Origin: Clavaria fumosa
Taxonomy: Eukaryota > Basidiomycota > Agaricomycetes > Agaricales > Clavariaceae
DNA: 64,000 bases
NCBI GenBank assembly: GCA_951802425.1
Contig: OX637801.1
Coordinates: 248,001 to 312,000 of the forward strand
Direction of reading: 5' to 3'
The translations under genes were made by a program, and so were the position numbers. Positions 1-11,700 of the stretch are shown here, one piece after another. The number at the start of each line of letters is the position of its first letter. Positions within the stretch are counted from its first letter, which is position 1. The notes below the pieces were generated by a model, which worked only from the letters and a program-made list of their open reading frames with translations, ran no database searches and was not told the DNA's origin.

Positions 1-1560
1 GCCACCTCGTCGGGTGTGGCTGCTGATACAGCCACTCACGTCGTCCAGGCGTCGGCACGACATGGACGACGCCGAGGGTAGGAAGAACGGCGTCACGCAC
101 GCGGCCGCGGTGGGGACGGGGTCTACGGCGCCCGCGTCGCCCAGGGAAATCTGCCGCACGAGCGACACGGCGATGGTTGCGTCGCTCGCAATTTCCTTCC
201 GCATCGCGTTGGAGCGCGGGGTCGTCGTAAAAACGACATAGTACGGCAGCTTGGCTGTCCTAGAGAAAGTCCCTGGGCTGGGCAACGTGACCTGGGGTTG
301 GAAGTCAAGGTCCGACTGGGTTGCATTTGGTTGTAATAATGAAATAGACGAACCGCGCATTGAACTGGTATGGGCCGGTCGGCTTGCAGGGGCATCTCAA
401 GCCACGAGCAGGGTTCACTCATTATACGATCGAATGACTGAAAATCAATGGTTTGGAAAATGAACGGAGCCTCCAGTCTAGTTTGGAGTAGTTAGAGAGA
501 CCTTTTCGCAAACACCCGCGCAATGAAATTTGAATGCTAGCACGTACTTGTGCGATATACGAGGCGAACACTCGTCCGCCTGGAATACGGCGATGACCTT
601 ATACGAGATCTCGACGATCTCGACAAAACCCCTACCGCGAGGGGCGGTCTGCATCAGGGTAGCCGAAGAGAAACTCTGCGGCATCTCCCCACCTTCATTT
701 GGGCCAGGGAGCTCGAACTGAAAACAGAAGGTGCGGTTGCCATCCTCGTTGTACTCACTCGAGGAGCCGCTCGGGCTACGGCGTCCGAAGGTGGTACGGG
801 GGGAGCGCTCTCGCGGCGCGCGGACAGAGATGAGGTTCGAATCAGTAAAGAATGTGTATTTTTGCTGTTTTGTGGCGCGTGCGGACTGGTCTGTTTGAGG
901 GGAAGCGTAGTTGAAAGAACCTTCGATCTGTGATGGAGAATTTGAGCGCTATTCGACTAACGGGTGATAAGAGACGGACGCACTATGATGGACAGCTGCC
1001 CGGACTGTGCACAAGAAGAGTGAAGGGTGAGGACTCCCATGACGTGGTCCTGCTCTCCGAACATTGGTAGAACATGGTTAACGCCGGACTCTTGATGGAC
1101 GGTTTTGACCGAAGGACTGCTGATCTGTATGTCCATGTGAGCTCCGCTGTTTGGGGGTGGCTCTGGTGAGGTTGAATGGTGCTGCAACGCTGTAGTAGAA
1201 CGAACCGATAGGTCGTAAGATGCGCATAGCCCAGAGACTCCGGGTCACGCTGCTCGGTGACCGAATGCTCCGATGACGAGGTACGTGGCTTGTGATTCAG
1301 AGGAGAGGTAGAGACGGACAATAGCGTCGATGGTGATTCCCTGGAACAGCACTTCCCCTCCAAGCACGACGTCGGAAGTCCTTCCAGATCCAGACTTGGC
1401 GATGTCAACTTTGACGTAAGCCTTCTTAGTGGTAGTGGTGGGGGCGGTATACGCAGCAGCTGCATTTACTCCCGGGACGTCATTATCGCGAGTCTGAGGA
1501 GATATAGATGGCTGCAATGGGTACGGAGGGTAACCTGGCGTCCGGTCGGAGCTGAAGCCT
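1..1560 (-). CDS. Arrestin-like protein, multi-exon, 3' end outside window
   Basis: Seen: minus-strand exons carry an arrestin-N-like strand pattern (KKAYVKVDIAKSG, GGEVLFQGITIDAIVRLYL at about 1300-1430), then GEQDHVMGVLTLH (about 1000-1060), then FQFELPGPNEGGEMPQSFSS and RGRGFVEIVEISYKV (about 580-730), and near the window edge YVVFTTTPRSNAMRKEIASD (about 185-240). This order matches the arrestin N and C beta-sandwich domains of fungal arrestin-related proteins. Family knowledge: such proteins often act as adaptors for ubiquitin ligases in membrane-protein endocytosis; that role is inferred here. The exons change frame and are joined by short introns. The 5' exon upstream of about 1567 is not resolved and the C-terminus runs off the window. 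Confidence is good for family, low for exact borders. Confidence 0.6.
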
Positions 1561-1755
1561 GAAATGATAGTTCATGAAGACCTGGCTTGGAACGACGCGA
1601 GGGGTAAGCCTGGGAGAGAGGAAGGAGGAGCGGCTGTGCAAGGGGCGACAGGTGTGTTGTTGTTACATTTGTTACATTAGGTAATCTGCCTTCGCCATAA
1701 AGGCTTAGGGCAAGCCCTCGGCAGACCGGTAACGATAACAGTAACAAATACCGAG

Positions 1756-2340
1756 TCAGTGTCGGCCTACATTAACAGACCAGTAGTCAGTGTGGCTAGT
1801 GTATGAGGTGAAATCAAAATGTAATAGAAAATGTTGGCTGCTGAACCCGGTGATGCGTATCTTGACACTCCTCCACTGGAACCTGTAAGTTCGTCCATCA
1901 AAGGGGTCGACTGGGGCTGGTGTGGGGTCGACGACAAAAACCTGATGGATGGTTCCAATGGCTCGGAATAAGACGATGGCCCGGTCTTCATTCGACTGAT
2001 AGTGGTCCTCTACACTTCTTTTAAGCTCAGAAACGAGTGCGAGTTGTGCGAGCCGTTTGACAAGTGGTTTCCTCGAGATCCGAATCCATGCGCGTTGGGC
2101 ATTATTGAGGCGTTTGAGACGGTTGACCAATGGGAAAAGTGTGAGGAGGCGGAGACTCTTTTTAGTGGCAGACGAATGAGGCTTGGCACCGACCGGACGG
2201 GGGGTGAAAGGTGGAATATGAGTTCGGGGTGGAGGGGGGCTCGACAGGATAAGGCAGGGGTGAGGCGGGTTTTGAACAGTGTTGGGGTATGGTTGCTTGG
2301 AATTGGGTGATGCAGGTGTGGTGGGACCTCGCTTGGGCAT
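1756..2340 (-). CDS. Hypothetical protein, Pro-rich N-terminus
   Basis: An open frame from an ATG at 2340 encodes about 194 residues. The first third is rich in Pro, Ser and Thr (MPKRGPTTPASPNSKQ). The middle is basic and helical (RLKRLNNAQRAWIRISRK, then LAQLALVSELKRSVEDHYQ). The end is beta-like (HQVFVVDPTPAPVDPFDG, YRFQWRSVKIRITG). I do not recognise a family. The frame also runs open upstream of this ATG to 2418, but without another ATG. It lies upstream of the arrestin-like gene on the same strand and could be a separate gene or an unresolved 5' part of it. Confidence 0.35.
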   Translation of the reverse strand: MPKRGPTTPASPNSKQPYPNTVQNPPHPCLILSSPPPPRTHIPPFTPRPVGAKPHSSATKKSLRLLTLFPLVNRLKRLNNAQRAWIRISRKPLVKRLAQLALVSELKRSVEDHYQSNEDRAIVLFRAIGTIHQVFVVDPTPAPVDPFDGRTYRFQWRSVKIRITGFSSQHFLLHFDFTSYTSHTDYWSVNVGRH

Positions 2341-2431
2341 GGCCAGCGGTACTGGGCAGTGATACACTGAGTCGTGAGTGCCCGAAGCTCGACGGCAGCG
2401 GAACGCGAACGCAACCACGGCGGCGGTGATG

Positions 2432-2435
2432 GTGG

Positions 2436-2475
<40 letters not shown>
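2432..2475. repeat. (GTT)n microsatellite
   Basis: A run of about 14 GTT triplets. It gives a poly-Leu or poly-Asn artefact in translations and is not coding evidence. Confidence 0.95.
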
Positions 2476-2476
<1 letters not shown>

Positions 2477-2688
2477 ATCTTTGCATCAAGAAGCCTTGAG
2501 GTGCCGTGTGACTAAGCGAATTGGAGATTTGGCTGATAACAACTCCCATAAAAGTATTAGCTGCCCCCCAACATGCACCGACCACTTTCTGCCATCCCAC
2601 GACACCTTCAGCGGGGTTACAAGATGTCTGATATTATGTATGTATTTTATATTATATTATATTACATTATTAAATCAAATCAAGGCAA

Positions 2689-2987
2689 ATGTCCTCGGAT
2701 GGGAGACCGTCAACTCCTCCTCCGATGCCCACGCTTTCGGACACGAGCAGTCCTCGCTCGATGAGATCGAACCCGAGCACTGGTGAGTACATATTTTTAT
2801 TTTTTATTTTAGAAACTAGATTGTTTCAGACGCCTGGGAGCGGGCCTTAGCAGAAATTCGTCATGAAATGATGACACATATTGATGTTCGCTTCAGTGAA
2901 CTGGAACAGAGGCTCGAGATCATGGTAGCAAGGAGGTTCGATGAGCTGATGAACCAAATTCAGATTCTTTTCAAGCAGAATGTATAA
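2689..2987 (+). CDS. Small coiled-coil protein, two exons (83 aa)
   Basis: Worked out by hand. Exon 1 is 2689-2782, starting MSSDGRPSTPPPMPTLSD. A 47-nt intron follows at 2783-2829 (donor GTGAGT, acceptor TTTCAG). Exon 2 is 2830-2987 and begins ALAEIRHEMM after the junction Asp-Ala-Trp-Glu-Arg. The junction codon is completed cleanly (G|AC). Exon 2 is one amphipathic helix with heptad-like spacing (VRFSELEQRLEIMVARRFDE), so a coiled coil or oligomerisation helix is likely. The N-terminus is Ser/Pro-rich and likely disordered. No family recognised. Neither exon is long enough to stand out as an open frame alone. Confidence 0.5.
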
Positions 2988-3231
2988 TGTTCTGTATCTC
3001 CTTTGGCTTTGGTACCTCAATGTGCATGTACTGTCTCCTTATCGTTGGCAGCGCTGTCAAGCCTTGCTCTATCCCAACATGATCATTCTCTCTTAGATCG
3101 CCCCTGGCGGGGGTCTTTGGATTTTCGAAAGAACTCCTCTTGCTGGTGCCTGTGCCGTTGTCGTCCTTGCCGCCGTTTGCTGATCTCCTAAGAGTTGTCA
3201 ATGAGGCGCCCTTTGAAGAAAAGAGAGCCAC
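2971..3231 (-). CDS. Possible small hypothetical protein (86 aa)
   Basis: Minus frame of 86 residues starting MALFSSKGASLTTLRRSANG, rich in Ser, Lys and Arg. It starts 7 bp beyond the stop of the 3238-4242 frame and overlaps the end of the coiled-coil gene on the other strand by a few bases. No family recognised. It could be a terminal exon of the 3238-4242 gene joined by a short intron rather than a separate gene. Confidence 0.2.
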   Translation of the reverse strand: MALFSSKGASLTTLRRSANGGKDDNGTGTSKRSSFENPKTPARGDLRENDHVGIEQGLTALPTIRRQYMHIEVPKPKEIQNIIHSA

Positions 3232-3237
3232 AACACT

Positions 3238-4242
3238 CTATGACAACGAAGCCATCTCTCGGCATCGCGATTGACAACCCGGAGTCCAAGCAAAACATTT
3301 CCTCAGAAAAGATGCGGTGACAGCCATGAGAATCGAAGGTTCTGTACAACGGACAAGAAAAACAACAACGCGTCCTTCAGAACGACCAGTCGCTGAGAAA
3401 AAAGGATGCTCAACTAGTCGTTTGGATATTCTGCGCTCGACATCGACATAAACCCATCTGCGGTCGAGAGAACTGGGTCTGAACCGATCTAGACAGACTG
3501 CGATCCGTCGCAGCCCGCCTCGTCCGCCCGACGCCGGCGCTGATGCTGGGCGCTTAGGCTTGGGCTTGGGCTCGGGGACAACGTGGGTTTCTCGCTCCTG
3601 GCTTTCCCGAGTGAGTATCGTCGCCACTGGGTTGGTGGTAGAATCAGTGTCAGAATGCGGCTGTTGTTGGACAGCGGGGCGGCGCTTGCGCAGATGACGT
3701 CGGAGCGGCGCGGTGGCCGGAAGGAATGAGCCGGCCTCGTCCGGGTACGCTTCAATGAAGTTGGAGGTCGAGCTAGTGGAGATGGAAAATGCAGAGCTCT
3801 GCTCGGACCAATGAGATTCGAGCGGCGAATACCGGGTTGAGGCGGGAGGTGGTGTTATCTGCCCAAGGATTATGACACAAGGTTTAGAAGAGCAAAGGAG
3901 GCTGCGTATAAGCGGTCCAGTCACAATGTTGAGCTCTACCCATACTGCACTGTTATCGGTCGTGTACGACTTAGGACGTTGCCTTCCTCCATAGAGCGCG
4001 CGATCCATCGTAGATGCTTCCATTCCTACGCCGACGTCTTCCAGTTGTCCCATGGTAACGCCGTCGAGCACCGCACGAGGATCGAAGGCAAAAGACTGGT
4101 TGAGCCGGCTGAACATGGACCAATGTCGGCTTGGCTTGGACGAGAACGTACGCTGAACGCTCCCGACCTCGCGGCTGCTCCCGCTGTCGCTGCCAGCATT
4201 GTCATGCGTCACTGCGTGTGGTTGTGGGCGGCACGGTTGCAT
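3238..4242 (-). CDS. Hypothetical protein (334 aa)
   Basis: ATG at 4242 (MQPCRPQPHAVTHDNAG). Features: Ser-rich N-terminus, a middle with FAFDPRAVLDGVTMGQLEDV, and a basic Pro/Lys segment (PEPKPKPKRPASAPASGGRG). No domain recognised. Intron-like sequence may be included, since composition changes sharply around residues 100-130 and again after about 230. It is divergently transcribed from the RasGEF_N gene that starts at about 4506, so 4243-4505 may be a shared promoter. Confidence 0.35.
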   Translation of the reverse strand: MQPCRPQPHAVTHDNAGSDSGSSREVGSVQRTFSSKPSRHWSMFSRLNQSFAFDPRAVLDGVTMGQLEDVGVGMEASTMDRALYGGRQRPKSYTTDNSAVWVELNIVTGPLIRSLLCSSKPCVIILGQITPPPASTRYSPLESHWSEQSSAFSISTSSTSNFIEAYPDEAGSFLPATAPLRRHLRKRRPAVQQQPHSDTDSTTNPVATILTRESQERETHVVPEPKPKPKRPASAPASGGRGGLRRIAVCLDRFRPSSLDRRWVYVDVERRISKRLVEHPFFSATGRSEGRVVVFLVRCTEPSILMAVTASFLRKCFAWTPGCQSRCREMASLS

Positions 4243-4505
4243 GGGTCAATACCTCCCGAAATGGACGACGCCCTCGTGACGGCTTGTCTGTATCGCTCGT
4301 GTATGGGCGTCTTGGTCTCGATGTTCTCTTTCAGGAATGTGAACATCGCGGTCGTGGTGAATCCAGGCTGCCTGCATGCCACCCACATTACCTGGTGCCC
4401 CCTGCGCCCCACCCATGCCGCCTGTGCCATGCCCACACCGTCTCGCACCTTACTCATGCTGCTTGCACACCACATGGCCCCGCCAACACCATCTGGCAGC
4501 CCTGC

Positions 4506-7500
4506 ATGCCATCACATTCCGAGTCGCCAGTATCATGCACTTTCGCAGACGCTTGCCTGGCGGGTGAGCATCAAGGAGCTGGTAGTCTCTTTGATCCGTT
4601 ACCTCCAGAGATTGCTGCAGCAGACATATTTATTGCTCGTCAGTCTTTGAGCATTCCTGTTGACTCCTGACTGACAGTGCCAACAGCGGATGGAAGCTTC
4701 GTCGAGACGTCCTCGGGGCCAGCGGCTTGTGAGCTGAAAAGGAGGTTTGATCACCATTGCGGCGTCGGAAAAGATGTTCGTTTTCCTAACGCCATCACTG
4801 CATTCGTCAACCAGCACGGAAGGCAGATGTACCGCGTCACGTCAGTGTCTGATCCGGAAACTTGTCCCCCACCTTGTTCATATCTTTTATTCCATGAAAC
4901 AGACATAAGGAATCTCTGCACCAGGTGCAGCAGCGGCAGAGGTCGAAGAGTTGGTCTCGGCTAAGTCTGCCTCACATACACGAGCGGCGATCCCTAGGCC
5001 TTCTGGGCCTCCTGCCCCGCGGCATGAACGCTCCTCCCGTATGAGCATGCACACCCTTCTGCACAAGTCCACGTTCAAGCACGGAGCGGTCGGGAGCGGT
5101 GTATCGAGCACCTCCTCCGGTACAGCGTCAGTCCTACCGGTGCCGGCATCAGCACCCGCACCCATGCGGAAGCTGCAGCGTACGAATTCCATCCCAGAAC
5201 GCAGTGCTGCTGGCGCGGACGTTGTCCCTCCCCCCCACTCACATCGGCCACAGCAATCGCATGGCGGAGGAGGCACCGCTGCGAGGGGCCACTCGCACGG
5301 CGTCACTGCAGCCGACGCCCCGCACATACATCCCGCTGCTGCGGCGACGACGATAGCTGCCGGCGGTGGTCTGCACCGCAGCGTCGTTGACGTTTTCGCG
5401 GACGTGATGCAGTTCTGTCCCGTCGTCCCTGAGCGCCGCCAGTCAGTCGTCGCGGTTCCTCCACCCGAGCGACGTTTCCCAGCTGCACGATTCGATAACG
5501 CAGAGTTCTACACCTGTGCCTGGGCTGCGGAAGCGCGAGATTATTGTACACCCGTTTGGTCCTGGCATCACATTTGACTCGCCTGTGGTCAAATCGCCAA
5601 TGATGTCCACTTTGGCCACTCCGCAGCAGAACCTCCGTGTCATGCACTCGTTTGAATCTGGCTTGACGGCACGACAAGCTGAAGATGATAGAGCGACATT
5701 GCTGCCCAACCTGTTCTCATCTCAACTTCGCCTCGATGTACAAATTGAGCAAACCGGGGATGAACTAGGTGGATTCCTCTCCCAGTTAATTCGTCCTGAC
5801 TCTCCTCAAGACAAAGAAGTGAAGGAACGCCGCATGCTGGACGAATCGAAGGAGTCTTTTCTGCACAAGCTGGGTTTGGAAAACATTTTGGGGTCGGAAG
5901 GTCCCCAGAAGGCCGAAGAACCGTCATTCGGTCCATCACCCGAAACAAGCATGTATTTGCGATACTCGACGGAGGTGTACGACATGCTCCAGGCAAAACT
6001 ACGGTGATTAAAATGTCGGCATTTTCCGACGAGACGGCTGCGCCCAAAAATGACCCCCGGTTCGTCATCTGGGGCGAGATGCACACCCAACACGATGGTG
6101 CGACGCTTCTGTCTCGCTCGAAAACGGCCCGTCCTCTGTGCGCTCATCCAACCTTTCCAAATCGCGCAGGGGCAAAACCGTCCCCCATGTGGACGTTCCA
6201 AGTTTGCGAGTGACAGCCGGAGAGGGCTCGCGGAAGGTGATGGTGGCTGCTACCATCGAACGATGGATCGCACAGCTCACCAGTGATCTCAACTATGACA
6301 AACTGCTCAATTTCTTTTTGACGTACCGGACTTACGTCACCGCGATGGATTTATGTCACTCACTGATATGTCGCTTTCATTGGGCGCTGTCGCAACCCAA
6401 ATCTCCGCAAGATGAGCGGGTAAAACGGATCGTTCGGGTACGGACGTTTGTGGCGTTTAGGTACTGGCTCTTGATGTTCTTCGTGGTGGACTTCCTGGGG
6501 AACAGAGAGCTGAGATTGTGGCTTGCGGGCTGGTAAATTTTTTTCCGTCTTTTTCTTCGCCCAAGGCTACCAACAACTGATCATGTGCACTTTTCAAGGA
6601 GGCGCCGGACAGGAGCGTGGCACTCGATGATCGGTCTATCACGCGTTCACCGACAGGCTCGATCCGGACGATTCGGTCCATCGACAGTGCTAGCAGCGCC
6701 CGCTCTGGCTCTGGCTCTGCATTGACCGTGTTCGTACCGCCGCTGGAGAGCATACCTGACTTGTCCGATTTGCATTCGCTCTCTGGAACGAGTGACGTGA
6801 CTCGACCGCACACACGCGCTGCTACGACGACTGATGACACTACATATCTTTATCCGCCATACATGGGTGTCGACATCATTGGACGATCTGCAAGGAGAGT
6901 ACAAGCGTAAGCGGCCTATGAGCCTCTCTTTATCCCCATTTGCTCGAAGCAGCCCTGACAATTTTGGCATCGTCCCAGTTCGGGTGGTGGTTCCGATGGA
7001 AGACATCCCTTCTCCTGAAATCATCGAGATCAGTTCGGACGCAGGCAAAGGTGATGGTGATGGCGACAACGGTGACGGTGACGGTGACGGTGACGGCGAC
7101 GACAGCCTGGCGTGTGAGACAGAAACGGAACACTCACGGGAAGGTGGACGGGCCGCGCCTGCCTCTGCTGGTCCGTTGCCCCCCCGAAGAAGTTTGAAGG
7201 AATCGACGTCGGATGGCGTACCGAACCGCACCACGCCCGTGCAACCCCTTGGCGAGAAGAAGATGCCCCACGGAGGTGATGACGACGGTGATGACTCCAC
7301 AATCGAGCCGGGAACAGATCGCTATGTCCCCAGCCCCAACCCCAGCCCCAGTACCCAGCCCTGGCCCCAGCGGCGGAGTCGGACCCATCTCCTGGTTCCT
7401 CGGCTTCGCCCCCGCCCTCGCACGTCCCCCCCTCGCCTCCAGAGGACGTGCTGTCCAGTACCGCCGATCTCCCCGGCGAAAAAGACGATGTTGAATACGA

Positions 7501-8361
7501 CTACGACTGCTACAACAACCATGATGACAGCGTCTTTGCGATGCCCAAGCACAGCCCGCCTCCCCCCTCGCGCCCCGATGGCCTGCCAGACTCCGCCAAC
7601 CCCTGCCTGCGACGCCAGCGGCAGGCTCCGCTCTCCCCGCACCCGCCAACCCCACGCTCGCAACACCAGCAGCAGGTAATTCCACTCTGCTCCCGAGGCC
7701 GAAGAGACAGTCCTGGCCGGTTTCGACAGCGACGATGACGGCCGCCACGACGAGCTCCCGAGCATCTCCCGTCCCCCCCGGCGGCCCACGCGCCCCGCCC
7801 CACCCGGACCGGCGTCCGTTATCCTGGAGACGCAGCCGCAGCCGCAGTCGCCCATGCGGACACCGACGGCAGCGGCGGCGTCCGCGTCCGCGTCAGCGCA
7901 CGCGACCGTGCTTGAATTTCCTGTTCCCCGTGCTGCAGGACCGCCCCGCGTCAGACGATGCGGCGGCGGCGGTCGGGCGGCAGCAGGACAGTGCCGTGAG
8001 TGCGATGGTCGTGGACGCAGACCCCAGAGCGGCGCTCCGCCCCATTCCGCTGGTGAGCCCTTCGCGGTTCCGGCCGTAATTGTTATTATTATCACCACCA
8101 CCACCGCCGGCGCCGTCGCCACCATGGCCCCGCGGAGGTCCTGCGCGAGAAGAGACAGGGAGGGAGCCAGAAAATGAGTATCTTCCAAGTTCGATCGAGC
8201 AGTTCAGCTCACCCGAGAAGAAGGGTGTGCGTGGGGATAACCACGTTGTTGGCAGCACTGGCAGCACCAGCGGCAGCAGCAGCCCCAGCGCGGGCGTGAG
8301 CATCGCCGACGCAGCCGGGGGGCAAGCAGATGGCCGCCTCCGCTACCGAGCCGCGTGGTAG
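4506..8361 (+). CDS. RasGEF N-terminal (Lte1/Cdc25-like) protein, multi-exon, no catalytic domain seen
   Basis: Seen: exons in order start MPSHSESPVSCTFADACLAG (4506). After a roughly 39-nt intron at about 4638 comes ELKRRFDHHCGVGKDVRFPN and AFVNQHGRQMYRV (4730-4845). Then Pro/Ser-rich sequence (4950-5500), PGLRKREIIVHPFGPGI to VYDMLQAKLR (5518-6006), DPRFVIWG (about 6053), and the RasGEF_N domain VMVAATIERWIAQLTSDLNY, LLNFFLTYRTYVTAMDL, FVAFRYWLLMFFVVDF (6237-6530). After that come Ser-rich and acidic Asp/Gly repeats (6610-7700) and low complexity to about 8360. Family knowledge: RasGEF_N normally sits before a RasGEF catalytic domain in guanine-exchange factors for Ras/Rap-type GTPases. No catalytic domain is visible before the copia element at 8451. 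Exon borders are approximate, and the 3' low-complexity part is uncertain. Confidence 0.6.
7043..7105. repeat. GGTGAC/GGTGATG acidic-coding minisatellite
   Basis: A run of GGTGATG and GGTGACGGTGAC units, which in the RasGEF_N frame reads as alternating Gly-Asp (GDGDGDNGDGDG). It explains the acidic low-complexity linker. Confidence 0.8.
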
Positions 8362-8450
8362 AGATAGCCGTAGCCGTAGCTTGCACATCCAGATTTGTTG
8401 ACGGGAGTGAAATTAACATTAACATCATTAACAACATGACCAAGCCCGAC

Positions 8451-8704
8451 TGATGGTGTTTAGGCGTTCGGCTGAATGCTGTCGCTTATGGGAAGTGACT
8501 AGCGCGTAACCTTAAATCTTCTTCGGTTCCTTTCGTAATATAGTCGTCCGATACGCGTCCTAGAGATTCACGCTTTATTCCCCTCGCGTGAATCTCAGGT
8601 ATTGTCTATTCTTCTAGTGTCTCACTATGCGTCTAATATATACGCTTTATTCCCCTCGCGTGAATCTCAGGTCTTCCCTGCACTGGACATTATCTTATTT
8701 ATCA
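8451..8704 (+). repeat. Copia 5' LTR (254 bp)
   Basis: Matches 12887-13068 apart from a few substitutions and a 72-bp tract present only here. That tract is bounded by two copies of a roughly 31-bp sequence ending GTGAATCTCAGGT. Confidence 0.95.
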
Positions 8705-8708
8705 GATT

Positions 8709-11700
8709 ATGAGACTCGTCGGCGATCTTCTCAGTACGTCTATGTCCGAGGCTTCAAAATTTCCGAAGCTATCTGGTATCAACTATTCGTCATGGTCTGG
8801 ACATATGAAATCAGCATTACAATCAAAGTACCTTTGGTTGATTGTTACTGGTGAGGAAGAATGTCCACCCGAAGCCGAGACGAATGCTCCAGAAGCTGAA
8901 AAGTGCTTGGCAAGAAAAGAGAGACTGGATTGGAAACTTCGAGACCAAGCCACGATGGGGAACATCAAGGGAGCCTGCGAGGATACACAGCTGCCCTTCA
9001 TCGAGAAAGATAGCGTTACGACTGCGAAAATTATGTGGGATGAGCTCAAGAAGGTTCATCAAACAAATCTTTCAAAGATAAACACGCACTATCTTTTCGA
9101 AGACCTCTATACCCGGAAATACTTGGATGGTACCTCTATGGATGAGCATATCGCTTCTCTTCTTGAGATTAGTCACTGGATTACGGCTAGTGGCGAGAAG
9201 ATTGACGACTTACACCTAGCCCGAGCCATGGTCCTATCCCTTCCGAAGACTCCTTCATGGGAGTTAGTCAAAATTCCTCTATTCGAGCTTGAGATTCTTT
9301 CCTCGGAGCTAGTTAGCACGAAGCTGCTACAAGAGGCGAATCGTCGCCAGCGCGAAAAGCCTGGGACGGATACAGCACTATACTCACAAGCAAATAAAAA
9401 GGGTCTTGGGAAGAATAAGGACTCACAAAAGACTGATGAGTGCCATTATTGTCACAAGAAAGGCCATTGGGCCAATGTCTGCCGGAAACGCGAGGCTGAT
9501 GCGAAGAAGGATGGCGGCGGATCCGCTCACCTAACCATTGGAAACCTCCCAGACCTGGGGACTCGCGAAGTCGGTCGCCTCTACGCCATGCGCAACGGAT
9601 CGTCGAAGATCTCCGAGGTCTTGCTTGATTGCGCTGCGACTCGCCACATGTTCTTCGACCGCTCTGCTTTCACTCAATATGTGCCATCAGCATCCAATGA
9701 GACGATATCAGTAGGAAATGGAAATCATATACCTGTCGTTGGACACGGCAGTGTCTCCCTTCGGTGCCGCTTACCAAACGGCTGCCGTACAGTCATTCTC
9801 CACGACGTTCTACATGTCCCCAATCTAACGGCGAATCTGGTTAGTCTCGGGAAGCTGGAACGAGCCAGTGCTATAGGTGGATTCGGAGGAGGCCGCATCA
9901 AGGTTGAACTTGACCACGAGGAGCTTTTCCATGCGAAGCTAATGACCGCAAATCTATATCAAATCGAGCTCGTCACTTACCAATCAGACGGAGCTGCATA
10001 TCTTGCAAGTTCAAGTGGGAGCTTGAGACTTTGGCATCGCCGTATGGGCCACCTGAACATCGACGCAGTCTGCAAACTTGCCAATAGAAAAATGGTAAAT
10101 GGACTCACGATATCCACCCCTCACAACTATGACACTGTCTGCGAAGGATGCGCATTTGGGAAATCTCACCGATTACCAATTCCGAAGATCAGCATGACCA
10201 TATACCCCAAGATGGGACTCATTGTGGTAGACTTAACTGGTCCGATGTCGGTTGCGACCTGGAGTGGAAGACTCTATGCATTAATAGTCATTGAAGCCAG
10301 CTGCCGATTTGGGTCTGGTGAATTACTCACCACCAAAGACGACGTGTACGGAGCCCTGGTCACGATCATCACACGGCTAGAACGTCAGTCCGGCGAGAAA
10401 TGTCGCATCCTGCGCAGTGACAATGGGACTGAGTTCGTTAACGTCTTAACCCAAAAGTTTTGTGAAAAGAATGGTATTATGCACCAGACAACGATACCAT
10501 ACACTCCAGAGCAAAACAGCATCGCAGAACGCACCATCGTGGTATATTTTGAAATGGTCCGATGCATGCTGCATTCTGCCTCGATGGATTTGCGATTCTG
10601 GGGAGAAGCATTCATGTATGCCGTGCACATAAGAAATCTTTCACCTACCGCTGCTCTAGCCAATACCGTCCCATACCATGCTTGGACGTCGCAGAAACCG
10701 GACGTCTCACATCTTCGTATCTTTGGGTCCATCGGGTATGCGAACATTCCAAAGAAAGTGAGAGGCGGGAAACTTGCGGCCACGTCTGTGAAGTGTCGCC
10801 TAATTGGCTGGTGGTCCGATGAATCTAAAGGCTACAGCCTAATTGGCTGGTGGTCCGATGAATCTAAAGGCTACAGGTTAGAAGACCTAGAGACGAAGAA
10901 AATCATTGCCTCACGAGATGTGCGTTTCATCGAGGATGAAACTCCTACTGGTCTGGCCATTATCGATGGAGTATCACTGCACGGATCTCCAAAACTCACA
11001 TCTGATGACCTTCAATTATCAGACAACACACACGCAGTCAATATGGAGGAAACGCACGTTAATTCTGTCACTACTGATCCATCACATCTATTATCCTCCA
11101 CAGATACTGCTGTCAATCTCCCGGTTGTGCCAAACCAACCGAAGGTATCCAAATGGGCGAATCTCCCTCCTCGAGAAGCGTCTACCCGAAACCGAAGGGA
11201 ACCTGAACGTTTTGGAGACGAGGCCACTGAAGATGAAGTCCTAGAAGCGATAAGACGCAACGCCGATGATGCTGCCTACGTCACTTACTCAACTGAGCCA
11301 AAAACTTATCGTGATGCAGTCCATTCACCGTACTCAAAACAGTGGGAGAAAGCGATGAGCGACGAACTTGAGCAGCTAAAGCAAACAGGTACCTTCGAGT
11401 GGGTCCATGACGCTCCGATTGGAAAGACTGTGATTGGAAGTCGCTGGGTGTTGAAAGAAAAACGTGATGGCGAAGGAAAACTGGTAAAACATAAGGCTCG
11501 CATCGTCGCTCAGGGTTTTTCACAGGTTCCTGGACAAGACTTTAATGCCACATACGCATCAGTAGCCAAATTCACTACTCTCCGAACTCTCCTAGCCATC
11601 GCTGCCCGAGAGAACTGGGAAGTCCACCAAGTCGATGTCCGAGGAGCTTATCTTCAAGGTGATGTGGATGAGGGCATTTATATGCGTGCGCCAGAGGGCA

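Noticed and set aside
123..463. Other-strand and overlapping frames over the arrestin-like exons
   Set aside because: Shadows of the minus-strand gene with no domain character.
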